A stretch of DNA of 64,000 nt from Streptomyces sp. NBC_01341. GTDB lineage: Bacteria > Actinomycetota > Actinomycetes > Streptomycetales > Streptomycetaceae. The stretch spans positions 3,658,001 through 3,722,000 of the forward strand of contig NZ_CP108364.1 of assembly GCF_035946055.1 (NCBI RefSeq), written 5' to 3'. Numbering within the stretch: position 1 is the stretch's first letter; every line of letters begins with the position of its first letter. Of this stretch, positions 40,093 to 49,581 are shown one piece after another. The notes under the pieces are model-generated. The model did not search any database and was not told the origin of the DNA. It saw only the letters and a program-made list of their open reading frames with translations. Position numbers and translations under genes: made by a program.

Positions 40093-40920
40093 GTGACCCA
40101 CGCACGCCTACCCTCCGAGCAGCCTCCCATCCAGGTCATCGCCCATCGCGGGGCCTCGGACGACGCTCCCGAACACACTCTGGCCGCGTACCGGAAAGCC
40201 ATCGAGGACGGGGCCGACGCCCTGGAGTGCGATGTACGCCTCACCGCCGACGGGCAGCTCGTCTGTGTCCACGACCGCAGGGTGAACCGCACGTCCAACG
40301 GCCGGGGGGCCGTGTCCGCACTGGAGCTGGCCGATCTCGCCGCCCTGGACTTCGGTTCCTGGAAGGACCACGAGGAGTCCCCGGACTGGGATCCGGTGCC
40401 GGGCGAGCTCACGTCGGTGCTCACGCTCGAACGCCTACTCGAGCTGACCCATGACGTCCGGGCGGGCGGCCGGCCGCTCCAGCTGGCCATCGAGACGAAG
40501 CACCCGACCCGCTGGGCCGGCCAGGTCGAGGAGCGGCTGCTCCATCTGCTCAGGCGTTTCGGCCTGGACGAGCCGCCCGCCGAGGGGCCGTCCCCCGTGC
40601 GCGTCATGAGCTTCTCCGCCCGCTCCCTCTACCGGGTGCGGGCCGCCGCACCCGCTTTGCCGACCGTCTTCCTGATGCAGTTCGTCTCACCGAGGCTGCG
40701 CGACGGCCGCCTCCCGGCGGGGGCACGGATCGCCGGCCCCGGGATGCGGATCGTACGCAATAACCCCGGGTACATCGCCCGCCTGCACAGGGCGGGCCAC
40801 CGGGTGCACGTCTGGACGGTGAACGAGCCGGAGGACGTCGACCTCTGCGTGAACCTCGGAGTGGAGGCAATCATCACGAACCGCCCCAAGCAGGTCCTGT
40901 CGCAACTTGGCCGTTCTTAA
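40093..40920 (+). CDS. Glycerophosphodiester phosphodiesterase
   Basis: The 275-residue TIM-barrel enzyme of the GDPD family hydrolyses glycerophosphodiesters to sn-glycerol 3-phosphate and an alcohol. IAHRGASDDAPEHTLAAY (His and Arg of the metal/phosphate site), LECDVRLTADGQLVCVHD (metal-binding Glu, Asp and His) and VHVWTVNEPED near 240 are all present. No signal peptide is seen, so it acts inside the cell. The GTG at 40093 starts within a gap shared with the divergent htrA-like gene. Confidence 0.9.
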   Translation: MTHARLPSEQPPIQVIAHRGASDDAPEHTLAAYRKAIEDGADALECDVRLTADGQLVCVHDRRVNRTSNGRGAVSALELADLAALDFGSWKDHEESPDWDPVPGELTSVLTLERLLELTHDVRAGGRPLQLAIETKHPTRWAGQVEERLLHLLRRFGLDEPPAEGPSPVRVMSFSARSLYRVRAAAPALPTVFLMQFVSPRLRDGRLPAGARIAGPGMRIVRNNPGYIARLHRAGHRVHVWTVNEPEDVDLCVNLGVEAIITNRPKQVLSQLGRS

Positions 40921-41060
40921 CATCAGTTACACGGTGTGCACCGGCGCATTCACTCCGCAATCGATCGTTACGAGTGCATCACTGCCAGGGCTTTGGCCGG
41001 TTTCCGGCGCATCCCAGGAGGGCATCCAATCCCTGGCGTGGGGCAAAGGAGGTCTCGGGG

Positions 41061-41669
41061 GTGGCGTTTGTGGTGGCACAGGAAGTGCCGACGTCGTCGA
41101 GCATGGCCGTACCCCATGGTCCAGCGGGTGTGGGGCAGGCGCGACACCGTATGCGCGAGCAACTGCGCAGCAACGGGGTCTCGGACACCGTGGTCGACGA
41201 CGCTGTACTGATCCTCTCGGAACTCCTCAGCAACGCCTGCCGGCACGGCAGACCGCTGGGGACACACACAGAAGTGGGCGACGGCGACATCCGTGCCGCG
41301 TGGCGCGTGGACGGCGAAGGCGACCTGACCGTCGAGGTCACGGACGGCGGTGGACCGACCAGGCCCGTCCCGGCGACGCCCTCGGTCACCGCCCGCGGCG
41401 GGCGCGGACTCAACATCATCAGTGCCCTCGCCCGGGAATGGGGCGTGCGGGACGACCCGGCGGGTGAAGTCACCGTCTGGGCCCTGGTCCCGGCAGCTCA
41501 CGGGCGTCACGGGTTCCCCACGGTCGGCCCCGGCCGCGCTCCGGCCGCACGCCGGGACCCGTCCGGCGGGCCGGGCGGCCTGGAGGGACTCGCCGGGCTG
41601 GGCGGGCTGGGCTCGCTGGAAGGACTGGAACTGGCCGCCGCTCTCGACGCCTTCGACGACGCGGGCTGA
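41061..41669 (+). CDS. HATPase_c_2 ATP-binding regulatory protein (RsbW-like)
   Basis: The 202-residue protein has an anti-sigma-type GHKL ATPase fold with N-box ILSELLSNACRHG near 50-62 and the G1/G2 glycine motifs (VTDGGGPTRP, GRGLNII). Such proteins act as anti-sigma factors or phospho-switches in Streptomyces. The C-terminal 45 residues are low-complexity (Gly/Leu-rich, GLEGLAGLGGLGSLEGLEL). The start is GTG 41061, 8 bases after AGGAGGT. No sigma or anti-anti-sigma gene is next to it, so its partner is unknown. Confidence 0.8.
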   Translation: MAFVVAQEVPTSSSMAVPHGPAGVGQARHRMREQLRSNGVSDTVVDDAVLILSELLSNACRHGRPLGTHTEVGDGDIRAAWRVDGEGDLTVEVTDGGGPTRPVPATPSVTARGGRGLNIISALAREWGVRDDPAGEVTVWALVPAAHGRHGFPTVGPGRAPAARRDPSGGPGGLEGLAGLGGLGSLEGLELAAALDAFDDAG

Positions 41670-41867
41670 GAACTCCGCGACGACGCGGGGCGAAAGCTGC
41701 GCGAGGACGCCGGCCGAGAGCTCCGCCCGCCCGCACGACCGGTGGACGTCGGGCCGTCGGGCCTTCGGCGGACGGCCGGACACCGTGACATGTGTGCCCC
41801 AGGGGCTGACGGGGACGACTAGGCTCGCGCCCGAGACCGCACTGTCGCAATCGGGAGAACGTCCACC

Positions 41868-42833
41868 ATGGCCAAGAAGCGCCCTCAGTCCAAGGCCGGG
41901 AAGCCGCAGCTCAAGGATGGTGAAATCCCGGTCGTCGGGGCACGTGAGCCCTGCCCGTGCGGTTCGGGCCGCCGTTACAAGGCGTGTCACGGACGCGCCG
42001 CCGCCCACGCCGTGACCGAGCTGGTGCAGCGCCCCTTCGAAGGGCTCGCCGGCGAGTGCGACTGGATCGCCCTGCGCGAGCTGGTCCCCGCCGCCACCGT
42101 CGGCCTGACACTCAAGGGCGGACTGCCCGAGGGCGTGCCCTCCGTCACGCTCGCGACGGTTCTGCCGATGGCCTGGCCCGCGCTGCGCCGTGACGACGGC
42201 TCCGTCCTCCTCGCCCTGCAGAACGACACCTCGTCCGGCGACCTCAGCCGGGACCTGGCGGACACCCTGCAGCGGGCCCTGGAGGCCGAGCCCGGCTCAC
42301 CGGTCGCCGCCCGCCGGGTCCCTGCCGACGGCCCGCGCCTGCAGGACGTACTCGATCCCGAGGCGGCGTTCGAGCCCGTCGTGCACAAGGGCTTCGAGTT
42401 CTGGGTCCCGGACGCGGAGAACGCCACGGCGGAGGTGTCGGCCTCCCTGGAGCGCGCCAACGCTGCTGCCATCCCCACCACCCGGCTCACCGGCGTGGAC
42501 GCGGCCTACTGGTGCGAGACACCGGAGAAGAACCACCTGCGGTGGGTCATGCCGCACCCGGAGGAGCAGCTCCTCGACGCCCTCGCCCGTCTGCACGCCG
42601 CGGGCACCTCCTCGCTCGGCGAGGGAACCCGCCTCGTCGGCTCGTTCCGCGCCCATGGGCTCATGGTCCCGGTGTGGGACCTGCCGAGCGCGATGGGTGC
42701 CGAGGAGTGCGAGAAGCCCGCGGCGCAGTTCGCGGAGCGGCTCACGGAGGCCCTCGCGTCCGACGCACCGCTCACCGCCGACGAGCGCCGGGCCCGAGGC
42801 GGGCTCACCAACCGCCAGGTGACGCTCAGCTGA
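41868..42833 (+). CDS. DUF5926 protein with N-terminal SEC-C zinc motif
   Basis: The 321-residue protein starts with Lys-rich residues followed by a SEC-C knuckle (REPCPCGSGRRYKACHG, residues 26-42) that binds zinc, as at the end of SecA. The rest is an alpha-beta domain that I associate with DUF5926 of actinobacteria. It is likely soluble. Its function is unknown; the SEC-C motif suggests contact with the ribosome or secretion machinery. ATG 41868 follows GGGAGAAC. Confidence 0.8.
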   Translation: MAKKRPQSKAGKPQLKDGEIPVVGAREPCPCGSGRRYKACHGRAAAHAVTELVQRPFEGLAGECDWIALRELVPAATVGLTLKGGLPEGVPSVTLATVLPMAWPALRRDDGSVLLALQNDTSSGDLSRDLADTLQRALEAEPGSPVAARRVPADGPRLQDVLDPEAAFEPVVHKGFEFWVPDAENATAEVSASLERANAAAIPTTRLTGVDAAYWCETPEKNHLRWVMPHPEEQLLDALARLHAAGTSSLGEGTRLVGSFRAHGLMVPVWDLPSAMGAEECEKPAAQFAERLTEALASDAPLTADERRARGGLTNRQVTLS

Positions 42834-43530
42834 CAGCGACGACGCGGGGCCGTGGCGGTGACTCCCGTCACAACTCCCCGTACCCGTCGGTAAATAGCTG
42901 ACCGAATAGACGAGATCGAATTTGCTCACGGCGGATCTCTTGTTACGGTTCTGGAAGTCCGGTCGCTGGTGCATCCCCCGTCGCCAGCGGCCGGACGTCC
43001 TCGTTTCCAGGCCCGGGCGGGCACGGCGCACGCCGGAGCGCGCGGCGGACCCGGGGCCTGCGGCAACCACCCCGGCCCTCACCCGGCTTCGGTCCTTTGC
43101 GCCCCCGGCTTCACAGGTCCGCAGCCCTTCGGTCCCGGTGTGCGGGGCCGGTTCGGATCCGGGCGCCGACCGTGCGCCCCCACGGAGCCGATGAACCCGG
43201 GCCGTTCGCTTTCGGACAGAATCCCCGGGTCTCCGCCCTCACCGTGAATGCACCGGGAGCACCTCGGAAGCCATCCGCACCGGCACCACCGCGACCTGTC
43301 TCCGCTCTCCGCGGAAAGAGCGTCAGAAAGCGGGCCGGCAGTGGCATCCCACGCTGCAGGAACGCGAAGCGCAGGGCGTGCGTGACCCCACCGGCGACGC
43401 GATACCGGGAGCGGCCCCACACCCATGCGGATGAGCCGCTCGTACGCTCGGCGTCCGTCACGACCGCGGGCCGTACGGCGCCCTGTCCGACGGCCGGTGT
43501 GCCGTCGGCGGGCCACCGCGCTCGCGCCGG
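42834..43530. other. Intergenic, 697 bp; promoter and hairpin near 42922-42992
   Basis: No coding frame is supported here. The first 160 bp hold a promoter-like pair and a C-loop hairpin described separately. The remainder is GC-rich and shows no gene or strong repeat to me. The minus-strand prim-pol gene ends at 43531 with no clear terminator. Confidence 0.4.
42922..43030 (+). ncRNA. Candidate small RNA with C-rich loop (6C-like)
   Basis: TTGCTC (42922-42927) and TACGGT (42944-42949) are spaced by 16 bp, like a HrdB promoter. Just after it GGTCGCTGG and CCAGCGGCC (42961-42992) form a 9-bp stem with loop TGCATCCCCCGTCG. A stem-loop with a run of cytosines right after a promoter is the hallmark of 6C RNA of actinobacteria. 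A clear second C-loop hairpin is not visible, so the family call is tentative and the 3' end is a guess. Confidence 0.35.
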
Positions 43531-44214
43531 TCAGTACGAGAGCCGGCTGCCGCCGTCCGGAGCACTGTTGCTCGCCTCGACGAGCGCGTCCAGGACCGTC
43601 TCCACATCGGGAAGCCACGGAGCCGCGTCGCCCGCCACCGGCGCACGCTCCCAGCGCACCTGACCCGTACCGACCTCGGACGGGGGAAGGATCATGTATC
43701 CGCCCTCCCCGTGGAACCGCAGGGAACTGGGCACCCGGTCCTTGGCGTGCAGGAGCTCCCCGAGACGTTCCAGCGTGTAGGGGGAGACCATCAGCGACCA
43801 CCGGGTCGGGGTCGCGACGACGGGACCGAGACGCAGCCCCATGCCGTCGAGGGCGGTCAGCGCACGGGCGCCGGCCACGGCCGGCAGGCTCAGTGCGCAG
43901 GGGGCCGCGCCGCCGGTCGCCAGGACGACGGGGGCGCCGGGCCGGTTGGTCCACCACCAGCGCACCATGCGCGCGTCGGTGGTCGCCGCGAGGAGACCGG
44001 GATCGAAGGGATGCGCGCCGGGCACCGCGCACTCGGGGTCGGGACAGGCGCAGCCGCGCCCGCGTTCGCCGCGCACGGCTCCCGCGGCCAGCCCCGCTCC
44101 CGGGAGCACGGGCCACTTCCAGACGGTGGCACAGGTCAGCGCCGCGTCGAGCTGGGCGGAACTTTCCTTGCGCCGGGTCCGGCGCCTGCGTCGCCTTCCG
44201 AGGATCTCGCGCAT
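43531..44214 (-). CDS. Stand-alone prim-pol-like protein
   Basis: The 227-residue protein is a third prim-pol-type protein of the window. It has RRRRRRTRRKES at the N-terminus, a Cys-rich stretch (GCACPDPECAVPGAHP), and LTALDGMGLRLGPVV-type core pieces. GGYMILPPS near 185 resembles the conserved G-R-H/G-Y region. The acidic catalytic DxD of the other two is not clear, so activity is doubtful. The start ATG 44214 is preceded by AAAGGAA; ATG 44256 is an alternative. A pair of 15-bp repeats lies upstream. It is not near other replication genes. Confidence 0.6.
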   Translation of the reverse strand: MREILGRRRRRRTRRKESSAQLDAALTCATVWKWPVLPGAGLAAGAVRGERGRGCACPDPECAVPGAHPFDPGLLAATTDARMVRWWWTNRPGAPVVLATGGAAPCALSLPAVAGARALTALDGMGLRLGPVVATPTRWSLMVSPYTLERLGELLHAKDRVPSSLRFHGEGGYMILPPSEVGTGQVRWERAPVAGDAAPWLPDVETVLDALVEASNSAPDGGSRLSY

Positions 44215-44254
44215 GAGCGCTCGTTCCTTTCCGTTGAACGCCGAGGTCCACATC

Positions 44255-44285
44255 ACACCACGTGTGCGTTACACCACGTGTGCGT
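44255..44285. promoter_or_regulatory. Two direct copies of ACACCACGTGTGCGT
   Basis: The exact 15-mer occurs at 44255-44269 and 44271-44285, one base apart. Each holds the palindrome CACGTG within ACAC-CACGTG-TG symmetry. The spacing of 16 bp and the place 41-71 bp upstream of the prim-pol-like ATG suggest an operator. Confidence 0.5.
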
Positions 44286-44869
44286 CTCTTCGCTGTGCGT
44301 GCCGGCCCATCGGGTTTCGGGCACGGACGTACCGTCGATGCCGAACGTGAGCCGAGCCGAGCAGAGTGGAACCGAACAGAATGGGGCTGAGCCGAGTCGA
44401 GCCGGGTTGAGCCGAGCCGAGTCCAGTTGAAACATCGCGCGGTCGGCGTGCGCAACGCGCGTGCCGTCCCTTGTGCTGCCCCGCCACTCAGGGGTGGGCG
44501 GGCGGCCGTCATCGGTGAGGACGTCCGGGCTCGCTGTCGGGTTCCGAGGCGATCGCAACTGCCCCTGGCCATCCACGGTTACGTACCCAGCATGCCCGGG
44601 ATGACGCTCCCTCCGGCACTTCACCCCGAGGGTTCCCGCTGTCGAGCCCGCCCAGTCGATCGCAAATAGCCGCCCGGGGGTGCATTTTTTGGCCAAGTTG
44701 ACTGACGCCACGGACACCATAAATACCGCGAGGACAATGCTGGACATGACCTTACTTGTGCGTGTAGATGTGGGGACGTGTACATGCGGATGCACTGATA
44801 GCGGCGCAGAACGACATGGGGGTTTGCGATGCTATTCGACAGAACACACCGGTCGGAAAGCCCGCCGTC
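44286..44869. other. Intergenic, 584 bp; degenerate GAGCC repeat
   Basis: No gene is supported. From 44346 to 44430 the sequence is a degenerate array of GAGCCGA and GAGTCGA units, interspersed with GGAACCGAACAG and similar pieces. Some weakly A/T-rich stretches near 44690-44770 may hold the phosphatase promoter. CACGTG repeats lie at the left end. Confidence 0.4.
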
Positions 44870-46240
44870 ATGAGCGCCCCCCATCTGCCGAAAGTGGCTG
44901 GAATCGACCCCATGGTTCCCGTTTCAACGCACACTGACGCGCCGCTGAGAGAAGTGCCCCTCGCACCCGGGGTGTTCCTCCAGGACCGCCTGGCCGGCTG
45001 GGTCTCCGATCTGACCACCCTGCACGAGCTCACCGAGCGGCTGGCCGGAACCGGCACCCTGGACCACGCCCTGCCCGAACTCCTGAGCGCCGGAGCCGCC
45101 CTCGTCGGGGCCGCCCGGGGGCTCCTCGTCCTCGAGCCCGCCGACGGCGCCGGACCGGCCCGCACCATCGGGCTCGGCCTCGCCCACGCGGAGCTCGGTC
45201 ACATCGAGACCGTGCCCCGCAGCGCCACCCCGTACGGCCGCTTCCTCGACGGCCTCTCCGACACCGGCAAACCCCTGACCAGCCCGGACATCCTCGGCGA
45301 CGCCGGCCTGGACCCCCGTTGCCGCGAGGTCGCCGCCCGGCTCGGGTACGCCGCGAGTTACGCCCTGCCCCTCGCGACCGATGCCACCGGAAGACTCGGC
45401 GTGGCCGTCTGGCTCTACGACGAACCCGCCGAGCCACTGGAACGCCAGTGCCATCTCGCCGGCGTGTACGCCCGCTACGCGTCCGCGCACCTGGCCCGCC
45501 TGCTGGAACTGGAACGCTCCAGGGCGGACACGGCCGTCATCACCGAGGAACTCCTCCCCACCCGGCTGCCCCGCGTGCCCGGTGTGCGGCTCGCCGTGCG
45601 CCACCGCACCGCCCACGGCGGCGGCGGCGAATGGTTCGACGCACTGCCCCTCCCGGACAACGCGCTCGGCCTGGCCGTCGGCTCGGTCGGAGGTTCGGGA
45701 CCGACCGCCCTGGCCGCCATGGGGCGGCTCCGCGCGGGCCTGCGCGCCTACGCCGTGATGGAGGGCGAAGATCCCGTCGCCGTACTCTCCGACCTCGAAC
45801 TCCTGCTGCGGCTCACCGAACCGGCTCGCGCGGCGACCGCCCTCTACGCGTACTGCGAACCCGAACGGCGCACGGTCGTGTTCGCCGGCGCCGGGCACAC
45901 GCCCCCGCTCGTGATCGGTGACCGGCGCACCGAATTCGTGGAGACGACGCTGTCCGCACCCCTGGGCATGCTCTCCTGCTGGGAAGCGCCGAGCGTGGAG
46001 TTCACGACAGCGCCGGGCGAGACCTTCCTGATCTACACCGACGGCCTTCTGCGCCGCTCCGGCGACTCCATGGACCGCGCGTTCGCACGGCTCCACGCGG
46101 CGGCGGCCGCGGTGCCGAGGGCCGCGCGCCAGGACCCCGGAGCCGTCGCCGACCACATCCTGCGGACCGTGCTCCCGGAGGACCACGGCCGGAACGACGC
46201 CACCGACGACGTCGTCCTGCTGGCGGCCCGCTTCGACTGA
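44870..46240 (+). CDS. PP2C/SpoIIE-type phosphatase with GAF domain
   Basis: The 456-residue protein has a GAF-like sensor domain (about 45-215) and a C-terminal PP2C/SpoIIE phosphatase domain (about 235-456). The catalytic domain shows HGGGGEWFDALPLPDN, GTG-like GSVGGSGPTAL, AGHTPPLV and FLIYTDGLLRR. The usual second Asp-Gly of active SpoIIE domains is GSVGG here, not GDVMG, so metal binding may be weakened. These proteins dephosphorylate anti-sigma antagonists. ATG 44870 follows GGAAAG; an in-frame ATG at 44816 is the alternative. Confidence 0.8.
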   Translation: MSAPHLPKVAGIDPMVPVSTHTDAPLREVPLAPGVFLQDRLAGWVSDLTTLHELTERLAGTGTLDHALPELLSAGAALVGAARGLLVLEPADGAGPARTIGLGLAHAELGHIETVPRSATPYGRFLDGLSDTGKPLTSPDILGDAGLDPRCREVAARLGYAASYALPLATDATGRLGVAVWLYDEPAEPLERQCHLAGVYARYASAHLARLLELERSRADTAVITEELLPTRLPRVPGVRLAVRHRTAHGGGGEWFDALPLPDNALGLAVGSVGGSGPTALAAMGRLRAGLRAYAVMEGEDPVAVLSDLELLLRLTEPARAATALYAYCEPERRTVVFAGAGHTPPLVIGDRRTEFVETTLSAPLGMLSCWEAPSVEFTTAPGETFLIYTDGLLRRSGDSMDRAFARLHAAAAAVPRAARQDPGAVADHILRTVLPEDHGRNDATDDVVLLAARFD

Positions 46241-46339
46241 CGGCCGCCCCCGGACAAGTAATAGTTCCTCCGCGCCTGTGCCCCCTTCCGTACGCCCGTA
46301 CGATGGGCAAGGCCCAGTGTCATACAAGGAGGACAAATC

Positions 46340-47803
46340 GTGTCTGAGGAGCTCACCCCGGAGACCCCGGAAACAGCGGAGACAGAGCCGATCAAGCAGC
46401 GGAAGAACGGCCTGTACCCGGGCATTTCCGACGAGCTCGCCGAGAACATGAAGTCCGGCTGGGCCGACACCGAGCTGCACGGCCTGGAGCCCATCGCCCA
46501 GGCCTCGCAGACCGCCGCCCGCCGCGCCGCGCTCTCCGCGCGCTTCCCGGGCGAGCGCCTGGTGGTGCCCGCGGGCAATCTGAAGACCCGCTCCAACGAC
46601 ACCGAGTACGCCTTCCGGCCCTCCACCGAGTACGCCTACCTCACCGGTGACCGGACCCAGGACGGCGTCCTGGTGCTCGAGCCCACCGAGGACGGGCACG
46701 AGGCCACGGTCTACCTGCTGCCCCGCTCCGACCGTGAGAACGGCGAGTTCTGGCTCAACGGCCAGGGTGAGCTGTGGGTCGGCCGCCGCCACTCCCTCAA
46801 CGAGGCAGAGCAGCTGCTGGGCATCCCGGCGAAGGACGTCCGCGAGCTCCCGGCCGCGCTGACCGAGGCCACCGGCCCCGTCCGCAACGTCCGGGGCCAC
46901 GACGCCGGCATCGAGTCCGCCCTGACCGACAAGGTCACCGCGGAGCGCGACGAGGAACTGCGCGTCTTCCTCTCCGAGGCCCGCCTGGTCAAGGACGACT
47001 TCGAGGTCGCCGAGCTCCAGAGGGCCTGCGACGCCACGGCCCGCGGCTTCGAGGACGTCGTGAAGGTCCTCGACAAGGCCGAGGCCACGAGCGAGCGCTA
47101 CATCGAGGGCACCTTCTTCCTGCGCGCCCGCGTCGACGGCAACGACATCGGCTACGGCTCGATCTGCGCCGCCGGTCCGCACGCCACCACACTGCACTGG
47201 GTCCGCAACGACGGCGCGGTCCGCCCCGGCGAGCTCCTGCTGCTCGACGCCGGTGTGGAGACCGACGAGCTCTACACGGCCGACGTGACGCGGACCCTGC
47301 CCATCAACGGCACGTTCTCCCCGCTGCAGCGGAAGATCTACGACGCGGTGTACGAGGCCCAGGAGGCGGGCATCGCGGCGGTGAAGCCCGGCGCCGCCTT
47401 CCGCGACTTCCACGACGCCGCGCAGCGGGTACTCGCCGAGAAGCTGGTCGAGTGGGGCCTGCTCGGTGACCTGTCCGTCGAGAAGGTGCTGGAGCTGGGT
47501 CTGCAGCGCCGCTGGACGCTGCACGGCACCGGCCACATGCTCGGCATGGACGTCCACGACTGCGCCGCCGCGCGCACCGAGTCCTACGTCAACGGCACCC
47601 TGGAGGCCGGGGTCTGCCTCACGGTCGAGCCCGGGCTGTACTTCCAGGCCGACGACCTGTCGGTGCCCGAGGAGTACCGGGGCATCGGAGTCCGGATCGA
47701 GGACGACATCCTCGTCACCACGGACGGCAACCGGAACCTGTCCGCGTCGCTGCCGCGCCGCGCCGACGAGGTCGAGGCGTGGATGGCCGGCCTCAAGGGC
47801 TGA
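46340..47803 (+). CDS. pepP: Xaa-Pro aminopeptidase (aminopeptidase P, M24B)
   Basis: The 487-residue enzyme removes the N-terminal residue before proline. The N-terminal creatinase-like domain covers about 1-185. The catalytic pita-bread domain has all five metal ligands: Asp in LLLLDAGVE, Asp in YTADVTRT, His in HGTGHMLG, Glu in LTVEPGLY, and Glu in VRIEDDIL. It is of usual length for the long PepP form. The start is GTG 46340 after AAGGAGGAC. Confidence 0.95.
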   Translation: MSEELTPETPETAETEPIKQRKNGLYPGISDELAENMKSGWADTELHGLEPIAQASQTAARRAALSARFPGERLVVPAGNLKTRSNDTEYAFRPSTEYAYLTGDRTQDGVLVLEPTEDGHEATVYLLPRSDRENGEFWLNGQGELWVGRRHSLNEAEQLLGIPAKDVRELPAALTEATGPVRNVRGHDAGIESALTDKVTAERDEELRVFLSEARLVKDDFEVAELQRACDATARGFEDVVKVLDKAEATSERYIEGTFFLRARVDGNDIGYGSICAAGPHATTLHWVRNDGAVRPGELLLLDAGVETDELYTADVTRTLPINGTFSPLQRKIYDAVYEAQEAGIAAVKPGAAFRDFHDAAQRVLAEKLVEWGLLGDLSVEKVLELGLQRRWTLHGTGHMLGMDVHDCAAARTESYVNGTLEAGVCLTVEPGLYFQADDLSVPEEYRGIGVRIEDDILVTTDGNRNLSASLPRRADEVEAWMAGLKG

Positions 47804-47850
47804 CACGGCGGGCGCGGAAGTCCGCGCCCGCACACCGGAGGGCGCGCTGC

Positions 47851-48414
47851 TCAGGACACCATGAGCAGCGCGCCCTCCCGCCATTTCAGGATCTTGTCGA
47901 AGCTCACCACGGCGCCCCGCCCCGGACGGTTCCCGAAGTGGACGTGATCGGCGAGCTCTTCGATCAGGCAGAGTCCCCGTCCGCTCTCCGCGGTCTCCGG
48001 AGGGTGCGCCGCGGTGCGCGCCGGCGACGCGTCGCACGGCGGGCGGACAGCGGGCGGCTGCCGGTCCGCGGGGTGACCCGCGGACGGTTGCGCTGCGGTG
48101 TGAAGCGTGCGCCGCACGGGGAAACCCGGCCCCGAATCGGCGACTTCGATACGGCACTTCTCGCCGTCCAGGTAAGCGGTGACCCGGTACTGCCCGCAGG
48201 CGTGGCCGGACTGCTCGTGGCCGGCCTCACCCGCGTCATCACGTCCGCCGCCGTGCTCGACGGCGTTCGCGCAGGCCTCGCTGAGGGCGACGGAGAGGTC
48301 GTAGGAGATGTCCGGGTCCACCCCGGCGGTCTCCATGGTGCCGAGCAGAAAACGACGGGCGAGCGGGACGCTCGCAGCTTCGCGCCGCAAATGGAGTGAC
48401 CACCACATGCTCAT
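47851..48414 (-). CDS. HATPase_c_2 ATP-binding protein (RsbW-like)
   Basis: The 187-residue GHKL-type regulatory ATPase has N-box VALSEACANAVEHG near 42-55, G1 EVADSGPGFPV near 90-100, and G2 GRGLCLIEEL near 145-154. An insertion of about 40 residues (AAQPSAGHPADRQPPAVRPP in part) lies between them. It probably inhibits a partner sigma factor or acts as an anti-anti-sigma kinase. It is convergent with the aminopeptidase gene. ATG 48414 or 48408 can be the start. Confidence 0.8.
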   Translation of the reverse strand: MSMWWSLHLRREAASVPLARRFLLGTMETAGVDPDISYDLSVALSEACANAVEHGGGRDDAGEAGHEQSGHACGQYRVTAYLDGEKCRIEVADSGPGFPVRRTLHTAAQPSAGHPADRQPPAVRPPCDASPARTAAHPPETAESGRGLCLIEELADHVHFGNRPGRGAVVSFDKILKWREGALLMVS

Positions 48415-48673
48415 GCTCCAGCCTCCTGGCTGCGGCTCGACATACCGTTACGTATTGCCGGGGAGAACCCTCCGTAAGCACAAATCCCCTATGACAGCGC
48501 TCATTCGGCGGATGCGGATATTCCGTTCCCCGGTGTATGCCCGGCCGGACGAGGGCCGCGGAGCATGCGTGAACAGGTGCAACACGTCCCGATCACCCCC
48601 GGATGAGGACGGATGCCGACCTTCCGGACCTGCCGTACGGGAGGTGGGGGCCGGGTGCGATGATGACCCGGCC

Positions 48674-49477
48674 ATGTCTATCCCCGTCGCACGCGCCGGA
48701 GCCGGTATGCGGCTTCTGAGGACCGCGGTGTTCACCGCGGTCTGTGTCGTGCTCGCCGCGGCCGGACATGGGATGGCCTCGGGCACGAGCGTCTCCGGAT
48801 GGCCCCTGGCGGCCGGTTTCGCCGGGGTGTTCGCCGTGGCGGCCGCACTTGCCGGACGCGAACGGACCCTCCTGTCGATCACCGCCGCTCTCGCGGCCGG
48901 CCAGGTCGCCCTCCACGTCCTCTTCGGACTGGGACGGCACGCGCCGGACGCCGCGACGTCGTCGGGGAACGACTCGCTGATCCACTTCGCAGCCGGGCTC
49001 GTGTGCGGCGCCGGACCGGCGCAGCTGAGCGCCGGTGAGGCCCACCGCATCGTGACGACCGCGGGCATCGACCCCGCGACCGTGACCCAGGGGCACGCAC
49101 ACATGGTCTCCGGGGCGGACCCGACGTCCATGGCGTCGATGATGACCGGGCTGCCCAGCCTGCCGATGTTCCTGGGACATCTGCTCGCCGCGGTCGCCAC
49201 GGGCTGGCTGCTGCGGCGCGGTGAGATCGCGCTCTTCCGACTGGCCAGGATCTCGGCCAGGGGTGGCCGGCAGCTCGCGGCCGGGGCCCGGCTCGGAGCG
49301 CTGCGGGCGGCGATGGCACTCGTGCGCGCCCTGCGCGCGGGGCTCCCCGGGCAGCTCACGACCGCGCCGCCCTTCCCCCGTACCGGCGTGGACGCACCTG
49401 TGCCCGCCACCGGGGATCCTCTGCAGCACATGGTGATCAGGCGCGGGCCGCCGCCCGTATACGTACGCGCAGCCTGA
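48674..49477 (+). CDS. Met/His-rich membrane protein next to copper genes
   Basis: The 267-residue protein has hydrophobic segments near 14-36, 40-60, 65-88 and 157-178. A segment rich in His and Met (GHAHMVSGADPTSMASMMTG, about 138-157) precedes the last one. The C-terminal 80 residues are basic and cytosolic. It lies directly upstream of YcnI and the Sco and PCuAC genes in the same direction, so a role in copper handling is plausible. No family is recognised with certainty. ATG 48674 is chosen because it gives a clean membrane start. Confidence 0.6.
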   Translation: MSIPVARAGAGMRLLRTAVFTAVCVVLAAAGHGMASGTSVSGWPLAAGFAGVFAVAAALAGRERTLLSITAALAAGQVALHVLFGLGRHAPDAATSSGNDSLIHFAAGLVCGAGPAQLSAGEAHRIVTTAGIDPATVTQGHAHMVSGADPTSMASMMTGLPSLPMFLGHLLAAVATGWLLRRGEIALFRLARISARGGRQLAAGARLGALRAAMALVRALRAGLPGQLTTAPPFPRTGVDAPVPATGDPLQHMVIRRGPPPVYVRAA

Positions 49478-49581
49478 CGCGACCCCCTCCGCCGGACCTG
49501 GTGAAGAGGCGGTCGTGATGCCGTCGCGCGTCCGCGCGCCGGACCCCCCCTTCTCTCTCGTCCTGTGGAGTGATCACTGCC

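Noticed and set aside
44346..44430. CRISPR-like array of GAGCC units
   Set aside because: Units are 5-7 bp, degenerate and without unique spacers, and there are no cas genes. It is a simple repeat.
44924..48157. Open frame of 1077 codons on the minus strand opposite the PP2C and pepP genes
   Set aside because: It spans two real genes and an intergenic gap and shows no family motif. It is a codon-bias shadow.
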